The notes under the pieces: model-generated | Database searches by the model: none | Told to the model about the DNA's origin: nothing | What the model saw: the letters and a program-made list of their open reading frames with translations, nothing else | Program-made: the position numbers and the translations under genes | Shown here: positions 32,189-40,472 of the stretch, in pieces | Position numbering within the stretch: the first letter of the stretch is position 1 | Layout of the letters: every line of letters starts with the position of its first letter | NCBI GenBank assembly: GCA_040882565.1 | Contig: JBBEAZ010000019.1 | Coordinates: 1-64,000 of the forward strand | Direction: 5' to 3' | Length of the DNA: 64,000 nucleotides | Source: CF-162 sp040882565 | Lineage (GTDB): Bacteria; Chloroflexota; Dehalococcoidia; SM23-28-2; RBG-16-64-32

Positions 32189-33093
32189 CGCTCGCGGCAC
32201 GGCTCGACCGGTGGTGGCGAACGCCTGCGCCGGCGACGAGGTTGGCGGTATTGCGCATTCTGGTTGGCGGCTTCGGCCTCGGGTACGTGCTGCTGCGCGC
32301 GCCGCACCTCGCCGGCTACGCCAACTTCGACGATTCGCAGTTTGCGCCCGTGGGCATCGTGTCGGTGCTGGGCGGCCCATTGCCAGGCATGGTCTTACGC
32401 TTGTTAGTGGCGGCGACTGCTATCGCCGGAGTCGCGTTCGTGGCAGGTTGGCGGTTCAGGATTAGCGGTCCGCTGTTCACTGCACTGCTGCTGTTCTTGA
32501 TGACTTATCGCAACTCGTTTGGCCAGGTATTTCACACCGAGAACCTCCTTGTTCTGCATGTGTTGGTGCTGGGCCTCGCCCCATCGGCGGACGCCCTGTC
32601 GCTAGATGCGCGCCGCAGAACGTCGTCCGCCGACGCCGCTCGCTACGGTTGGCCCATTCGCCTGATGTGCATCCTCACCGTGCTCACGTACTTCATCTCG
32701 GGCGAAACGAAGCTTCGGATCGCCGGGCTCGATTGGCTGACCACTGATACGCTGCGGAACTACGTGGCGTACGACAATCTGCGGAAGATAGAGCTGGGCG
32801 ATGTACACTCGCCGCTGGGCGCCGAAATGGTGGCCCATGGCTGGTTGTTCGTGCCATTGGCCGCGCTGACGCTTGTGGTCGAACTCGGCGCTCCCCTGGC
32901 ATTGTTAGGTGGGCGCGTTGCTCGGGTGTGGGCGCTCTTGGCCTGGGGTTTCCATGCCGGAGTCCTGGCGACGATGGCGATCGTCTTCCCGTACCCGCTG
33001 TTGGGGCTGGCGTTCGCGCCGTTCTTTGCCGTGGAGCGGGTGAGGTTGCCCGCGGTCGCGCGGTTGGTGCCGCGACGTTTGGCGCCGGGCTAG
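32185..33093 (+). CDS. HTTM-like integral membrane protein (vitamin K-dependent carboxylase-related fold)
   Basis: 302 aa from GTG 32185 (GTGA overlap with the preceding stop). Several membrane helices: ATRLAVLRILVGGFGLGYVLL, MVLRLLVAATAIAGVAFVAG, PLFTALLLFLMTY, LFVPLAALTLVVELGAPLALLGG and a C-terminal pair (ALLAWGFHAGVLATMAIVFPYPLLGLAFAPFF). HTEN, YFISGETKL and a Trp-rich loop resemble the HTTM domain. The catalytic lysine expected of true gamma-carboxylases was not identified, so the enzyme activity is open. Confidence 0.8.
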   Translation: MTLAARLDRWWRTPAPATRLAVLRILVGGFGLGYVLLRAPHLAGYANFDDSQFAPVGIVSVLGGPLPGMVLRLLVAATAIAGVAFVAGWRFRISGPLFTALLLFLMTYRNSFGQVFHTENLLVLHVLVLGLAPSADALSLDARRRTSSADAARYGWPIRLMCILTVLTYFISGETKLRIAGLDWLTTDTLRNYVAYDNLRKIELGDVHSPLGAEMVAHGWLFVPLAALTLVVELGAPLALLGGRVARVWALLAWGFHAGVLATMAIVFPYPLLGLAFAPFFAVERVRLPAVARLVPRRLAPG

Positions 33094-33097
33094 ACGG

Positions 33098-34945
33098 CTA
33101 CTCGTCCGTAGGGACGAGGTCGACGCCGTCGTCGAGGATGGAGCGGTCGTCGAGCAGACGAGCGTATCGCGCCTGGAGTTCACCGTCGACGCCTTGCTCG
33201 CTCCAGATGAGCGCGCGCTGGCCGACCCCGGGTTCGCCGCCGGTGACCTCAGCGGTGGAGGCGACGCGCACCTGGCCGAACTCAAGCGTCCAGCGGCTGC
33301 CGTCGATCTCGCTGATCGTGCCCTGAGTGCGCACCAGGTGATGGTCGTCTGTGGTCTCGACGACGAAGAGCGATTTCGCGAAGAGGTCAGAGCCCTGGCG
33401 TCGCACCTCGACGCTGACTAGCGATTCGGCCGGCGGGTCGTCGCCGATCTCCGGCGGGATAATGGGGAATCCGCTGATGATCCAGACGCCGTCCTCGAAG
33501 TCCTCGTAGATACCGATGATCGTCACAGTTTCTTCTGGCGCTTCTGCCGCGAGCACCGAGACGCGCGAAGCCTGGAGGTCTCCGCGGTTGTTGATCGCCT
33601 CTACTTGAACGCGCGCGCCGTCCCTGGCATCGCCGCCGCTGGCGTCGACGATCGTGCTCGGCGTGATCTCGAACTCGAGTCCGCCGATCGTCCATTGGTT
33701 CGTCGAGCTGCTAACGTCGCCTTCGATGGTGCCTTCGAAGGTGAATGACTTGGCCGAAGAACTCGCTGTGGAGCCCGACGGCTTGACCGCCGAGGCGACA
33801 ACGCCGTTGGCCGTGTTCTTGAGGGTCACCTGCACGCGTTGACCGGGCTTGATCGAGTCGGTCTGGAGTGTGTCGCTGGAGAACGGTATGAAGGCGCCGC
33901 CGATGTAGATCCCCTCGCTTGAGATAGACTCCACCTGGCCGGAAACGAGGGCGCTGGAAGTGTCGTTGTCCGGACTGTCGAGAAGTCCGCCAACGAGGCT
34001 GAGGGCCTGCAAACGTCCGTTGGAGCTGCGGGCCACGACGAATCGCGCCGTCGCGCCGGCTTGTAGTTCGGCGCCACCGATCGTGCGATCGTCGACCTTT
34101 ACCTCGACGCCGCCGATGGTCCAGGTACCGTCCTCCATCTGCTGCGCCTGTCCGGAGATGCTGAGAATGCCGCCGAGCAAGTCCTCCGGGCGGACGGAGA
34201 CGAACGCCTCGCCGGCGCCGCCGCTGAGTCGGGTGTTATGCAGGCGGGCGACGGCGGTCGTGTACGTCTCGCGCGCACCGTCGGAAACCTGGGGCCAGAG
34301 CTCGACGAGGAGGTCTTCCTGCTCCTGCGCCTGGGTCAGGACGCGCGCGCGGAGAGCGGTCTCTTCCGGCTTGCCAGTGAGGATTGCGACCGCGCGCTCG
34401 TTGCGGTCGTCGAGGGCGGAGAGCACGTCGTCGGGGATTTTCTCGCCCTGGCTGACCATCGAGCGCATCTCCTCGACGCGCTGGTCTGACTGGTCGAGGA
34501 GGATCTCGGCCTCGTGGGTCTCGTCGAAGATGAACCAGAGGCGGACGTCTTCGCCGGCGAGCTTCACACGGTAGAGCGGGCTGTCCGGCATCGCGTCCTG
34601 CGAGGCGTAAGCGAGGCCGCCGCCAAATGACGTCATCAGGAGTATCACGCCCAGGGCAGCGGCGGCCGGTTTGAGCACTGCGGCGTAGTTTGTGCGGCGT
34701 ACCGAGACCCGTCGCGTACCCATCCGCAACTGGTGAGCGCGCTCACGGACGAGACGCCAGCCTTGCTCCTGTGCTTGCAGGCGCGGCACAACGCGGGGCG
34801 CTGCCTGCACCTTCGCAGCGAGCGTCAGCGAGGGCCGCAGGCGCGCGGCGAGCCGCGGGTAGCGCGCGACGACCTGCTCGACCGGCTCGCCATTGCGAAC
34901 GGCGGTGAGACAGTCGTCGAGGATGGAGTTGAAGCCGCGAAGCAT
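33098..34945 (-). CDS. DUF5667/DUF5666 protein, predicted anti-sigma-type membrane protein
   Basis: 615 aa. The N-terminal cytosolic part (LDDCLTAVRNGEPVEQVVARYPRLAARLRPSL) resembles the sigma-interacting segment in proteins encoded with ECF factors. One membrane helix (AAALGVILLMTSFGGGLAYA, about 95-114) precedes DUF5667 (DAMPDSPLYRVKLAGEDVRLWFIFDETHEAEILLDQSDQRVEEMR), then several beta-rich DUF5666-like repeats (ISGQAQQMEDGTWTIGGVEVKV; FEGTIEGDVSSSTNQWTIGGLEFEI; TQGTISEIDGSRWTLEFG). Starts 2 bases after the sigma-factor stop. Confidence 0.85.
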   Translation of the reverse strand: MLRGFNSILDDCLTAVRNGEPVEQVVARYPRLAARLRPSLTLAAKVQAAPRVVPRLQAQEQGWRLVRERAHQLRMGTRRVSVRRTNYAAVLKPAAAALGVILLMTSFGGGLAYASQDAMPDSPLYRVKLAGEDVRLWFIFDETHEAEILLDQSDQRVEEMRSMVSQGEKIPDDVLSALDDRNERAVAILTGKPEETALRARVLTQAQEQEDLLVELWPQVSDGARETYTTAVARLHNTRLSGGAGEAFVSVRPEDLLGGILSISGQAQQMEDGTWTIGGVEVKVDDRTIGGAELQAGATARFVVARSSNGRLQALSLVGGLLDSPDNDTSSALVSGQVESISSEGIYIGGAFIPFSSDTLQTDSIKPGQRVQVTLKNTANGVVASAVKPSGSTASSSAKSFTFEGTIEGDVSSSTNQWTIGGLEFEITPSTIVDASGGDARDGARVQVEAINNRGDLQASRVSVLAAEAPEETVTIIGIYEDFEDGVWIISGFPIIPPEIGDDPPAESLVSVEVRRQGSDLFAKSLFVVETTDDHHLVRTQGTISEIDGSRWTLEFGQVRVASTAEVTGGEPGVGQRALIWSEQGVDGELQARYARLLDDRSILDDGVDLVPTDE

Positions 34946-34947
34946 GG

Positions 34948-35592
34948 CTATATCGTGTCCGGGTGCAGGATGCGCTTTAGCGCCGCGAGGGCGCGATGCT
35001 GGAGCGATTTGATCGCCCCTTCACTCCTGCCCATGATCTTGCCGACGGACCGGTTGTCGAACCCCTCAATGAACTTCAGGACGATTACCTGTCGTTGCTC
35101 TGGTGTCAGGTGCTTGAGCGCGATCTGGATCTGGCCGCGTTCGAGTGCGCGCTCGGCCAGCACCTGCGGATTGGCCAGTGCGGTGGCAATGCCTTCGCTC
35201 AGGTCCACCTCGCCGCGACGCTTGCGGCGGCGGTGAAGGTCGATCAGGCGGTTACGGGCGATGCGAAAGACCCAGGCGCCAAACGGCAGGCCCTGGAACT
35301 TGTAGCTGTTGATCGCTTCGATGACCTTGAGCATGACGTCGGAGGCGAGGTCTTCGGCGGCCTGCACGTCGCCCATCTGCATGAAGGCGTAGTTGTAGAT
35401 CTTGGGGTAATAGGTGGCGTAGATCTGGCTGAAGGCGTCTTCGTCAAAGCCCTGGGCGCGCCGGACAAGCTCCCATTCCGCCTGCACTTCCTCTTTCGGT
35501 TGTGCCGTCGTCTGCGAGGCCGCCGCCGGTTGTCCGGGACGGGGCTCCTCAAGGGAGCGCGTCAAGCCAAGTTCCCACGTTGCCACACGCAT
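34948..35592 (-). CDS. ECF-type RNA polymerase sigma factor
   Basis: 214 aa from ATG 35592; a TTG at 35622 would add 10 residues, and neither has a strong ribosome site. Sigma region 2 is FSQIYATYYPKIYNYAFMQMGDVQAAEDLASDVMLKVIEAI with the WVFRIARNRLIDLHRRRKRR recognition helix. Sigma region 4 is LTPEQRQVIVLKFIEGFDNRSVGKIMGRSEGAIKSLQHRALAAL. It is followed 2 bases later by the DUF5667 gene, the usual sigma/anti-sigma order, so activity is probably controlled by that membrane protein. Confidence 0.93.
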   Translation of the reverse strand: MRVATWELGLTRSLEEPRPGQPAAASQTTAQPKEEVQAEWELVRRAQGFDEDAFSQIYATYYPKIYNYAFMQMGDVQAAEDLASDVMLKVIEAINSYKFQGLPFGAWVFRIARNRLIDLHRRRKRRGEVDLSEGIATALANPQVLAERALERGQIQIALKHLTPEQRQVIVLKFIEGFDNRSVGKIMGRSEGAIKSLQHRALAALKRILHPDTI

Positions 35593-35655
35593 GATTCCAA
35601 TAGACTCAACGTGCGGCGCCAACGGTAGATACGGGATGATTTCATAGTGAATTCG

Positions 35656-35850
35656 CTAGTCAGAGAGCCCAAGGAGCCTTCGGCGCGCCGCGTCGTACGA
35701 CTCTTTCGCGCGCGCTTCACGGTTCAGCAGGCCCTTCAGCTTCGGCGGTTCCAGGCGTTGTCCGTCAAGCAGCACACCGTGTAGGTCCTGGAGTTGCTTC
35801 ATCCAGGAGTCGTATGCCTTCCTGTATTCCTCCCTGTCGTCCGCCTGCAT
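35656..35850 (-). CDS. Small hypothetical protein
   Basis: 64 aa, highly charged and helical (MQADDREEYRKAYDSWMKQLQDLHGVLLDGQRLEPPKLKGLLNREARAKESYDAARRRLL). It has no cysteines and no membrane segment. The amphipathic pattern and clean ATG support coding, but no family is recognised. It sits alone 64 bases upstream of the sigma factor gene. Confidence 0.6.
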   Translation of the reverse strand: MQADDREEYRKAYDSWMKQLQDLHGVLLDGQRLEPPKLKGLLNREARAKESYDAARRRLLGLSD

Positions 35851-35917
35851 TCATTCTCCACAGGTCATGCTAAATCAGGGTACGGAGATTGGGAAGCGAT
35901 AGATTGACGCGTTACCT

Positions 35918-37600
35918 TTAGAGCCAGCGAGAACGCACGTCCCCTTCGATGACGATGTCGAGCAACCGCGGCTCGCCGGAAGCCTGAGCCTCACGGAGGG
36001 CGTCGCCGATTTCGTCCGGATGCTCGATGCGGGCGCCTTTCACGCCGAAGGACGCGGCGATCTGTGCGAAGTCAAGCGGTGGGTCAACCAAGTCCATCGC
36101 CACGAACTCGCGGCCAGCTGCCCCTTCACCCAGGTATTCGAGCATGTTCAGCTTGAGGATGCGGTAACTGCGGTTGTTGGCGATCACCCAGGTCACTGGG
36201 ATCTTGTGGTGTGCTGCCGTCCACAGCGACTGGATCGTATAAAGGGCCGCGCCGTCGCCGACGATCGAGATCACCGGGCGGTCCGGCCGCGCGAGCTTGA
36301 TGCCGATTGGCGCCGGCATCCCCGGGCCGAGGCCACCGCCCGTCGTGCGGTAGTGGCGGCCGGTGTCGGGGAATCGCAGGTAGCGCATCAGGTAGCCGCC
36401 CGAGGTGATCGACTCGTCAAATAGCAGCGTCCCCGGCGCCATCGCCTCGCCGACTTCGGACATCATGCGACCGGCTGTCATCGGGCTGGCGTCCCACTTT
36501 GACTTCGCCGCCATTTCTAGCGCCTGCATCATCTGGTCGCCCGACTGGGCGACCCGGCCGGCGCGCTCGCTCGCTGCCTGCCGCTGCTCCGGCGTCTGCA
36601 GCCGTTTCAGCGCTTCGATGATGTCGATTAGCGCGAGGCGTGGGTCTGCCATGACACCGATGTCGACGCGCCAGTTCTTGCCAATCTCGCGGGCGTTGAT
36701 GTCGATGTGCACGATCTTGGCGGAGTCCGGGAACGGTGGCTCATCCAGCGGAAAGAGGAGGGTGAGAACTGGCGTGCCGATCGCGAAGATCAGGTCGGCG
36801 TCGGCCAGCTGGCCCTTGAGCATCGGTGCCGAGACGACGTTCAGCAGGCCACCGTATTGCGGGTGCGCCGAAGGGAACGGCAGCTCCGCCGAAAACGACG
36901 TGTTGACGCGCGCACCGGTCATCTCGGCCAGTTGCACGAGTTCGGCCTGCCCGCCGCTGATCGAAACGCCGTCGCCGGCGACGATCAGCGGCGTCTTTGC
37001 CTCGAGCAGCATGTTCGCTATCCGTTCAGCCACTTCGGCGCTTGGCCTGACGCGCGTGTCGACGCAATTCGCGGGTACGATCTCAACGTCCGCCTCTTCG
37101 TCCATTACATTTGTTGGCACGGAGAGGAAGACGGGGCCGCGCGGCGGCTCGAGCGCGGTCTTAAAGGCGCGACGCAAGAGGACCGGCACCTCGGCGGCGT
37201 CCTGAGCCTCGACCGCCCATTTCGTGATTGGCTCAGCGAGGCGGACGAGGTCGCCGGTCAGGATCGGGTCCTGTGAAGCGCCGCGCTGTGAGTGCTGGCC
37301 GGCGTAGACGACGAGTGGTGTGCCCGTGCGGTAAGAGTTGTAGAGCATGCCCATGGCATTGCCAAGGCCCGGCATGATGTGCAACTGCAGGAAGGCGGGG
37401 TGGCCGGAGGCGCGGGCGTAACCGTCGGCGATGCCCGTGGCGACACCCTCGTGCAGGGAGAGAATGTACTCGAGTTGCGGATAGTCCTGGAGCGCGTCCA
37501 TGAACCCCTGTTCGGTGGTGCCCGGGTTCCCGAAGATGTACTTCGTGCCGTCGGCAAGGAGCTGCTCGATCATCAGGTAACGGCCGGTGAGACGCGGCAT
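35918..37600 (-). CDS. Thiamine diphosphate-dependent enzyme (acetolactate synthase/benzoylformate decarboxylase-like)
   Basis: 560 aa with three domains. The PYR domain has FGNPGTTEQGFMDAL with the cofactor-activating Glu (about 22-32), and LHEGVATGIADGYARASGHPA. The central domain has IVAGDGVSISGGQAELVQLAEM. The PP domain (about 360-560) has ISIVGDGAALYTIQSLWTAAHHKIPVTWVIANN, the GDG-x(n)-NN motif. The substrate is not decidable; the GNPGTTE motif leans towards benzoylformate decarboxylase-like or acetolactate synthase large-subunit-like enzymes. No small regulatory subunit is nearby. Confidence 0.88.
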   Translation of the reverse strand: MPRLTGRYLMIEQLLADGTKYIFGNPGTTEQGFMDALQDYPQLEYILSLHEGVATGIADGYARASGHPAFLQLHIMPGLGNAMGMLYNSYRTGTPLVVYAGQHSQRGASQDPILTGDLVRLAEPITKWAVEAQDAAEVPVLLRRAFKTALEPPRGPVFLSVPTNVMDEEADVEIVPANCVDTRVRPSAEVAERIANMLLEAKTPLIVAGDGVSISGGQAELVQLAEMTGARVNTSFSAELPFPSAHPQYGGLLNVVSAPMLKGQLADADLIFAIGTPVLTLLFPLDEPPFPDSAKIVHIDINAREIGKNWRVDIGVMADPRLALIDIIEALKRLQTPEQRQAASERAGRVAQSGDQMMQALEMAAKSKWDASPMTAGRMMSEVGEAMAPGTLLFDESITSGGYLMRYLRFPDTGRHYRTTGGGLGPGMPAPIGIKLARPDRPVISIVGDGAALYTIQSLWTAAHHKIPVTWVIANNRSYRILKLNMLEYLGEGAAGREFVAMDLVDPPLDFAQIAASFGVKGARIEHPDEIGDALREAQASGEPRLLDIVIEGDVRSRWL

Positions 37601-37739
37601 CCGTGGCCCTCCTTCGCGAGGAAGAATAGCACAGCAGCGCCGCCATCACGGTAGTCAAATTAACCAGCCGTTCACCCTTCCCTGCGCAACCGCCAACCAG
37701 CTACTCCACATCTATCTATGTGAAGGATTCAAATCTCCT

Positions 37740-38519
37740 ATGGTTACCGCAGCGGTCCAGAACTACCGGCAGCCGGTTCTCGAACAGATGGCTGCGCGCC
37801 TTGAGACTCCCTTGTGGCGCGAGTCGTTCTGGGCGGTAAACTGGCTTTCCCTCCGGCTGTCGCCCGTTTACTACGGTCAGGGCGTACCGTCGGGAGACGG
37901 CGGCGCCGTTGTCACTGTTCCCGGGTTCATGTGCCCCGACATCTTCATGTTCGAACTGCACGGCTGGCTGCGCCGCAACGGCTACCGCCCCTACTACTCC
38001 GGCATCAACGTCAACGCGGATTGCCCAGGTGAACTGGCGGAGCGCCTTGCCGTGACCGTCCGGCGGGCGGTGAAGGCGACGGGACGGCCGGTGCGCATCG
38101 TCGGCCACAGTCTTGGCGGCATCATCGGCCGTCGGGTCGCCGTAGAACAGCCGGAAGACGTATCACAACTGATTTTCATGGGCACGCCTTTGCAGGCGGT
38201 CCACGCGCACCCGCAGATCCTCGCGGCCGGCACAATGCTGATGGCGGCGAGATCGCTTGTTTTCGGTCATGACTGTCGGTGTCTAACGCCAGAGTGCGAA
38301 TGCGGCTTCACCCGCAAGGCCGCGATGAAGCTGCCGAAGTCCGTGACACACGACGCGATCTACACCAGGGCAGACGGCGTCGTTGATTGGCACGATTCGA
38401 CCGAAGAGGAACCGCGTCGCAATCACGAGGTCGGGGGCACCCACGTGGGCCTGCCGTTCAACCCGCGGGCCTACCGAGTCCTGGGCTACATCCTGAAAGA
38501 CAGACGCAAAGCCGCATAG
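37740..38519 (+). CDS. Alpha/beta-fold lipase/acyltransferase-like hydrolase
   Basis: 259 aa. ATG 37740 follows GAAGGA by about 12 bases. The nucleophile elbow GHSLGGIIGRRVAVEQPED gives the Ser, with VVTVPGFMCPDIFMFELHGWLRRNGY forming the oxyanion region. A Cys pair/cluster (DCRCLTPECEC) in the cap and THVGLPFNPRAY at the C-terminus, with the likely catalytic His, are notable. Probably a triacylglycerol or esterase-type hydrolase; the substrate is unknown. Confidence 0.82.
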   Translation: MVTAAVQNYRQPVLEQMAARLETPLWRESFWAVNWLSLRLSPVYYGQGVPSGDGGAVVTVPGFMCPDIFMFELHGWLRRNGYRPYYSGINVNADCPGELAERLAVTVRRAVKATGRPVRIVGHSLGGIIGRRVAVEQPEDVSQLIFMGTPLQAVHAHPQILAAGTMLMAARSLVFGHDCRCLTPECECGFTRKAAMKLPKSVTHDAIYTRADGVVDWHDSTEEEPRRNHEVGGTHVGLPFNPRAYRVLGYILKDRRKAA

Positions 38520-38538
38520 AGCCGCCGGGGGGCAAGGA

Positions 38539-38573
38539 AGAGGCCGGACCACATGGTCCGGCCTCTGCATTTT
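38539..38573. terminator. Strong hairpin terminator, possibly bidirectional
   Basis: Perfect 12-bp stem (AGAGGCCGGACC, ACAT loop, GGTCCGGCCTCT at 38539-38566) followed by GCATTTT. It ends the hydrolase transcript and lies just past the 3' end of the minus-strand tRNA pair. Confidence 0.8.
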
Positions 38574-38579
38574 CAAGTG

Positions 38580-38655
38580 GTGGCGCATGCGGGATTCGAA
38601 CCCGCGATCTCCGCCTTGAGAGGGCGGCGTCCTGGGCCGCTAGACGAATGCGCCA
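38580..38655 (-). tRNA. tRNA-Glu (CTC)
   Basis: 76 nt with acceptor pairing TGGCGCA/TGCGCCA, D arm, anticodon stem CCGCC/GGCGG around loop CTCTCAA (anticodon CTC) and T-arm GGTTCGAATCC. CCA is not encoded. It lies four bases after tRNA-Gln on the same strand, so the two probably form one transcript. Confidence 0.92.
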
Positions 38656-38659
38656 CAAG

Positions 38660-38733
38660 TGGCTGCGGGGCTAGGATTCGAACCTAGACTAACTGATTCA
38701 GAGTCAGTCGTGCTACCGTTACACCATCCCGCA
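38660..38733 (-). tRNA. tRNA-Gln (CTG), attachment site of the integrative element
   Basis: 74 nt including an encoded CCA. Anticodon stem ACTGA/TCAGT with loop CTCTGAA gives anticodon CTG. The acceptor stem has one mismatch (A7-C66). The half from the anticodon loop to the 5' end (38697-38733) is repeated at 45248-45284, showing that an element has integrated here and supplied this 5' half. The only promoter-like signal just upstream is TACAAA (38741-38746 read on the minus strand) without a clear -35. Confidence 0.93.
38697..38733. repeat. Attachment-site repeat, left (inside intact tRNA-Gln)
   Basis: 37-bp direct repeat copy, identical to 45248-45284, running from the anticodon loop to the 5' end of tRNA-Gln. 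Confidence 0.88.
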
Positions 38734-38754
38734 CTGTATGTTTGTATCTGTTTT

Positions 38755-38809
38755 CTACAGATAACTCGTTGTAGGCTTGACGCACAGCGTTCCCACCATA
38801 GATAATTCT
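38755..38809. promoter_or_regulatory. Candidate integrase arm-type binding sites, left end
   Basis: Read on the minus strand, 38755-38768 gives CGAGTTATCTGTAG and 38797-38809 gives AGAATTATCTATG, each 11 of 13 to the CGAATTATCTGTG found twice at the right end. A plus-strand TATCTGT also occurs at 38745. The first overlaps an inverted repeat TATCTGT/ACAGATA. Confidence 0.5.
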
Positions 38810-38845
38810 GCCGTTGAAACGTCCTTATCACTGGAGGTAATAGCC

Positions 38846-39814
38846 ATGCGTCAATCCGTAAACAGTTTGCCCGACACCGTCGGCGCCGTCAACGCCGACG
38901 ATGACGGTATCGTCGGGGAACTCCCCGCCTTCCGGCGCTACCTGAGATCGAACAACCGAGCGCCCAAGACCGTACAAACCTACGAGGAAGCAGTCCGCAG
39001 ATTCGCGGACTTCCTCGCCGAGCGTGGGATGCCTCAAGACGTGCGTGCCATTCGTCGCGAGCATATCGAGGCGTTCATCGAACACTTGCTCGACACGCAG
39101 AAGGCGACAACTGCAGCCAATCGATTCCGGTCCTTGCAGGCCTTTTGGCGGTACGCGACCGTTGACGGCGAGATAGTCAAGGAATCTCCAATGGCCAGAA
39201 TGTTGCCGCCGAAGATCCCAGTGCAAGAGGTGCCTGTGCTCCGGGATGACGAGCTCGGGCGGCTGCTCGCGGCCTGCGACGGCACGGACTTTGAGAACCG
39301 CCGCGATATGGCCCTGCTGCGGTTCATGCTCGACACTGGCTGTCGCATCGGCGAGGTCCTAGCCTTGCGCTGGACGCCCGGCGACAGCGAAACAAATGAC
39401 CTGGATATGGACGCCGAGACAGCGCGAGTCTTCGGGAAGGGGCGGCGCTGGCGGCTGGTCAGTTTTGGCAGCCGGACAGGGCGCGCCATCGACAAGTATT
39501 TGCGTTTGCGGAAGCAGCACGGTGACGCGTCCTCGCCCTCGCTATGGCTTGGCAAGCGCGGTGCGCTCACAGATCAAGGGCTGCGGCTGATTATCCGGCG
39601 GCGAGGCGAACGGGCCGGGCTGGGCCGAATCTGGCCACACATGACGCGGCACGCTGCAGCCCACAACCTGCTATCGGCTGGCATGAACGAGGGCGACGTC
39701 TCAAAACTCATGGGCTGGACTGATCCGCAAATGGTAAAGCGGTACGCAAGCTCGACCGCTGGCGAGCGGGCCATCGCGGCGCACAAGCGCCTCGGCCTCG
39801 GGGACAGGTTGTAA
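38846..39814 (+). CDS. Tyrosine recombinase/integrase
   Basis: 322 aa. ATG 38846 follows a strong GGAGGT; earlier in-frame starts would lie in the arm-site region. N-terminal SAM-like DNA-binding domain at about 28-110 (FRRYLRSNNRAPKTVQTYEEAVRRFADFL). Catalytic residues: Arg in LDTGCRIGEVLALRW (about 166), Lys region FGKGRRWRLVSF, HMTRHAAAHNLL (HxxR, about 263-266), Trp in place of the second His (LMGWTDPQMV) and nucleophile Tyr near 299. It lies 113 bases from the tRNA end and is the likely integrase of the element. Confidence 0.93.
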   Translation: MRQSVNSLPDTVGAVNADDDGIVGELPAFRRYLRSNNRAPKTVQTYEEAVRRFADFLAERGMPQDVRAIRREHIEAFIEHLLDTQKATTAANRFRSLQAFWRYATVDGEIVKESPMARMLPPKIPVQEVPVLRDDELGRLLAACDGTDFENRRDMALLRFMLDTGCRIGEVLALRWTPGDSETNDLDMDAETARVFGKGRRWRLVSFGSRTGRAIDKYLRLRKQHGDASSPSLWLGKRGALTDQGLRLIIRRRGERAGLGRIWPHMTRHAAAHNLLSAGMNEGDVSKLMGWTDPQMVKRYASSTAGERAIAAHKRLGLGDRL

Positions 39815-39819
39815 CGATA

Positions 39820-40353
39820 ATGCTCATCGCAAAATGGTGGATTGACGGCGGCAAACTTTACCGACGGTACACGCCAGAAGATCATCCGTTGTTGTCCAAA
39901 GTCGAGGCGCGCTGCGGGCGATGTGGATTCGCATTAGGCGAAGGCGGCTATCCGCACGATGGCGCTACTATCCAAACGGTTCTCTTGGAGGTAGGGCTGG
40001 TGTTCAGGCCGGAGTGTGGCGTCTGGGAACCGTCGCGTCGAGAGAGCAAGCGTTACCGTCAATTCAGGCGACCTGCTGAAAACGGCGGTTCCGGATTGCC
40101 CACGAGGTACTACACGACAAATCCGCGTCATGCACAGGGGCGTCCTAGCGATTCAGTTTATCTGACCAGGGATCAGCTAAGGGCCGCACAATATCCCCCT
40201 GGCACCGTTGGCAAATTGGAAAGTCAACATGGACCAAGGTGGGAAGTCGCGCTGCCTGCGATCGTCAGGTGTATGCAGTGTACGTGGCCGAACACGATTC
40301 CGCTGTTCCAGCCCGAAGTGCTTTGGCACGACGAGTCTGTAGAGGCAGATTGA
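39820..40353 (+). CDS. Element-encoded protein with two CxxC knuckles
   Basis: 177 aa, starting 5 bases after the integrase stop and probably cotranscribed. Cysteines occur as ARCGRCGFAL (about 30-35) and VRCMQCTWPN (about 155-160), which could form a split zinc ribbon around a basic middle region (PSRRESKRYRQFRRPAENGG). Its position next to int suggests an excisionase or DNA-binding accessory role, but there is no recognisable HTH. Function unassigned. Confidence 0.65.
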   Translation: MLIAKWWIDGGKLYRRYTPEDHPLLSKVEARCGRCGFALGEGGYPHDGATIQTVLLEVGLVFRPECGVWEPSRRESKRYRQFRRPAENGGSGLPTRYYTTNPRHAQGRPSDSVYLTRDQLRAAQYPPGTVGKLESQHGPRWEVALPAIVRCMQCTWPNTIPLFQPEVLWHDESVEAD

Positions 40354-40418
40354 ACCCGCACGTCGAGCAGCGCTGTGCTAAACTGCGATTCAAGTAAATA
40401 GCACTCATTCCGATTTAG

Positions 40419-40469
40419 ACGGTACCGCCTAGAGCCGCCCAGTAGGGTGCCTCCAAGGAGAGGTACCGT
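40419..40469 (+). promoter_or_regulatory. Inverted repeat enclosing the primase-operon ribosome site
   Basis: ACGGTACC (40419-40426) and GGTACCGT (40462-40469) are perfect inverted 8-mers. The right arm overlaps the end of the Shine-Dalgarno AAGGAGAGG (40455-40463) of the next gene, so pairing in the mRNA would hinder ribosome binding. It could also be a repressor operator. Confidence 0.45.
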
Positions 40470-40472
40470 CGT

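Noticed and set aside
38539..38566. Part of a tRNA or of the element
   Set aside because: A perfect 12-bp stem followed by T residues after the hydrolase gene is better explained as a terminator; it lies outside the att repeat.
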